This document shows positions 63,241-64,000 of a stretch of 64,000 bases of DNA, piece by piece. The stretch comes from Lepidostoma basale. Taxonomy: Eukaryota > Arthropoda > Insecta > Trichoptera > Lepidostomatidae. The position numbers and the translations under genes are program-made. The number at the start of each line of letters is the position of its first letter. The first letter of the stretch is position 1. A model generated the notes under the pieces. It was given only the letters and a program-made list of their open reading frames with translations, was not told the DNA's origin and did no database searches. The stretch spans positions 310,001 through 374,000 of the forward strand of contig JAHDVF020000843.1 in assembly GCA_022606425.2 (NCBI GenBank). The letters are read 5' to 3'.

Positions 63241-63434
63241 AACTACCTAACACATATCGTGAGAATTAATAGCTAAAAAGTTATATACAAATAACCTGCT
63301 GTATACAAATGTGGAAAGCAACGAGAAACTACCATATTAAAGGCCAAAGTGGCATCCTAGGAACCAGCAAAAATGTTACACTTTGCTCCAAATCTATCCC
63401 TTGGATTGAAACTAGGAGGTTTTACCCCATTCTC

Positions 63435-63520
63435 ACGGTAATGAAGGTGTAAACCCTTTGAAAGACGTTGAGAAAAATAAACTCAAAAGTGGAAAAAAAC
63501 AGCGTTTTAATTCATAAATA
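63435..63520 (+). mobile_element. fold-back family arm, single
   Basis: TTGAAAGACGTTGAGAAAAA and TAAACTCAAAAGTGG, then GCGTTTTAATTCATAAATAT, match the right arm of the fold-back at 22424-22559. The hammerhead-like part is decayed. Confidence 0.55.
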
Positions 63521-63604
63521 TATCATCAAAGAAAATAAAGCGTTATTATTTATATAATGGAATATTTTATTTAATATTAAACTGTATTTATCAGGTGTAC
63601 AAAT

Positions 63605-64000
63605 AAGTTTCTGCCGTTTGACGAAAGACCAAATGGATGACATTCAGACGGTTTGACTACAACGGCCGTAACGTTGAAAGGGTGGAAAAATTTAAATACC
63701 TCGGCAGCATACTAACGCAATCTCTTGACCCAGATGTAGAAATAAAATGCAGAATTGAGGCCGCAAGAGCTACGTTTAATAAAATGAAATCATTCTTCTG
63801 CAATGATAGCGTAAACTTGAAACTCCGTCAGAGAATGATCAAATGCTATGTGTGGTCTGTTTTATCGTACGGATGTGAAACGTGGACCTTGAAATTTAAC
63901 TCAATGAACAGACTGGAAGCATTTGAAATGTGGCTCCATCGCCGAGTGCTCAGAGTTCCCTAGACAGACATGGTTACCAATACCGAAGTCTTGAGGCGAG
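63605..64000 (+). mobile_element. family E RT C-terminal fragment, runs off the window
   Basis: Encodes NVERVEKFKYLGSILTQSLD (thumb YLG motif), RIEAARATFNKMKSFFCNDS, RQRMIKCYVWSVLSYGCETW and NRLEAFEMWLHRRVLRVP, then a stop and TDMVTNTEVLRR. It is more complete at its 5' side than 11890-12335. Confidence 0.75.

Overview
The window is nuclear DNA from an insect, most probably a moth or butterfly (Lepidoptera; inferred from the transposon mix, AT-rich spacers and gene structure, not proven). Genes are spliced with GT-AG introns and AATAAA signals, nothing looks bacterial, and most of the sequence is transposon debris.

Four conserved host genes are recognised. (1) A CAP/SCP-domain protein related to GAPR-1 (GLIPR2) on the + strand, with four exons at 11677-16675; its N-terminal exon or exons lie further upstream and are not securely placed. 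(2) RPB9 (POLR2I/RpII15), the zinc-ribbon subunit of RNA polymerase II, as one intact exon on the - strand at 33530-33916. (3) Ribosomal protein S23 on the + strand, four coding exons at 35980-39511 and a separate 3'UTR exon near 40885. (4) OCIAD1/asrij as one intact exon on the - strand at 45183-45881. They share no obvious pathway; RPB9, RpS23 and OCIAD1 are housekeeping genes standing as islands among repeats.

The rest is repetitive. The commonest element (called family A here) is an APE/RT non-LTR retrotransposon, probably RTE-like, with a (GTTA)n tail; more than twenty mostly 5'-truncated copies occur on both strands, the longest at 46993-49391. At least seven other RT families (B-H here) are present as 3' fragments. 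DNA transposons include mariner relics, a pogo/Tigger-like element, hAT-type elements, piggyBac-like TTAA elements and many fold-back elements or MITEs. Two tRNA-derived SINE families and several minisatellites (16, 35, 43, 71 and 74 bp units) complete the picture. Nested insertions with clean target-site duplications allow insertion order to be read at several loci.

The observations most worth following are: fold-back elements with 12-bp target duplications whose arms carry hammerhead-ribozyme-like cores (15.9 and 24.6 kb, relatives at 22.5, 38.7 and 63.4 kb); a UNCG-tetraloop hairpin at the 3' end of family A that is kept while the encoded residue changes and shows one compensatory pair; a possible C/D snoRNA in RpS23 intron 3; and a possible antisense coding exon within RpS23 intron 1. 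All are read by eye; none has been tested by search or folding.
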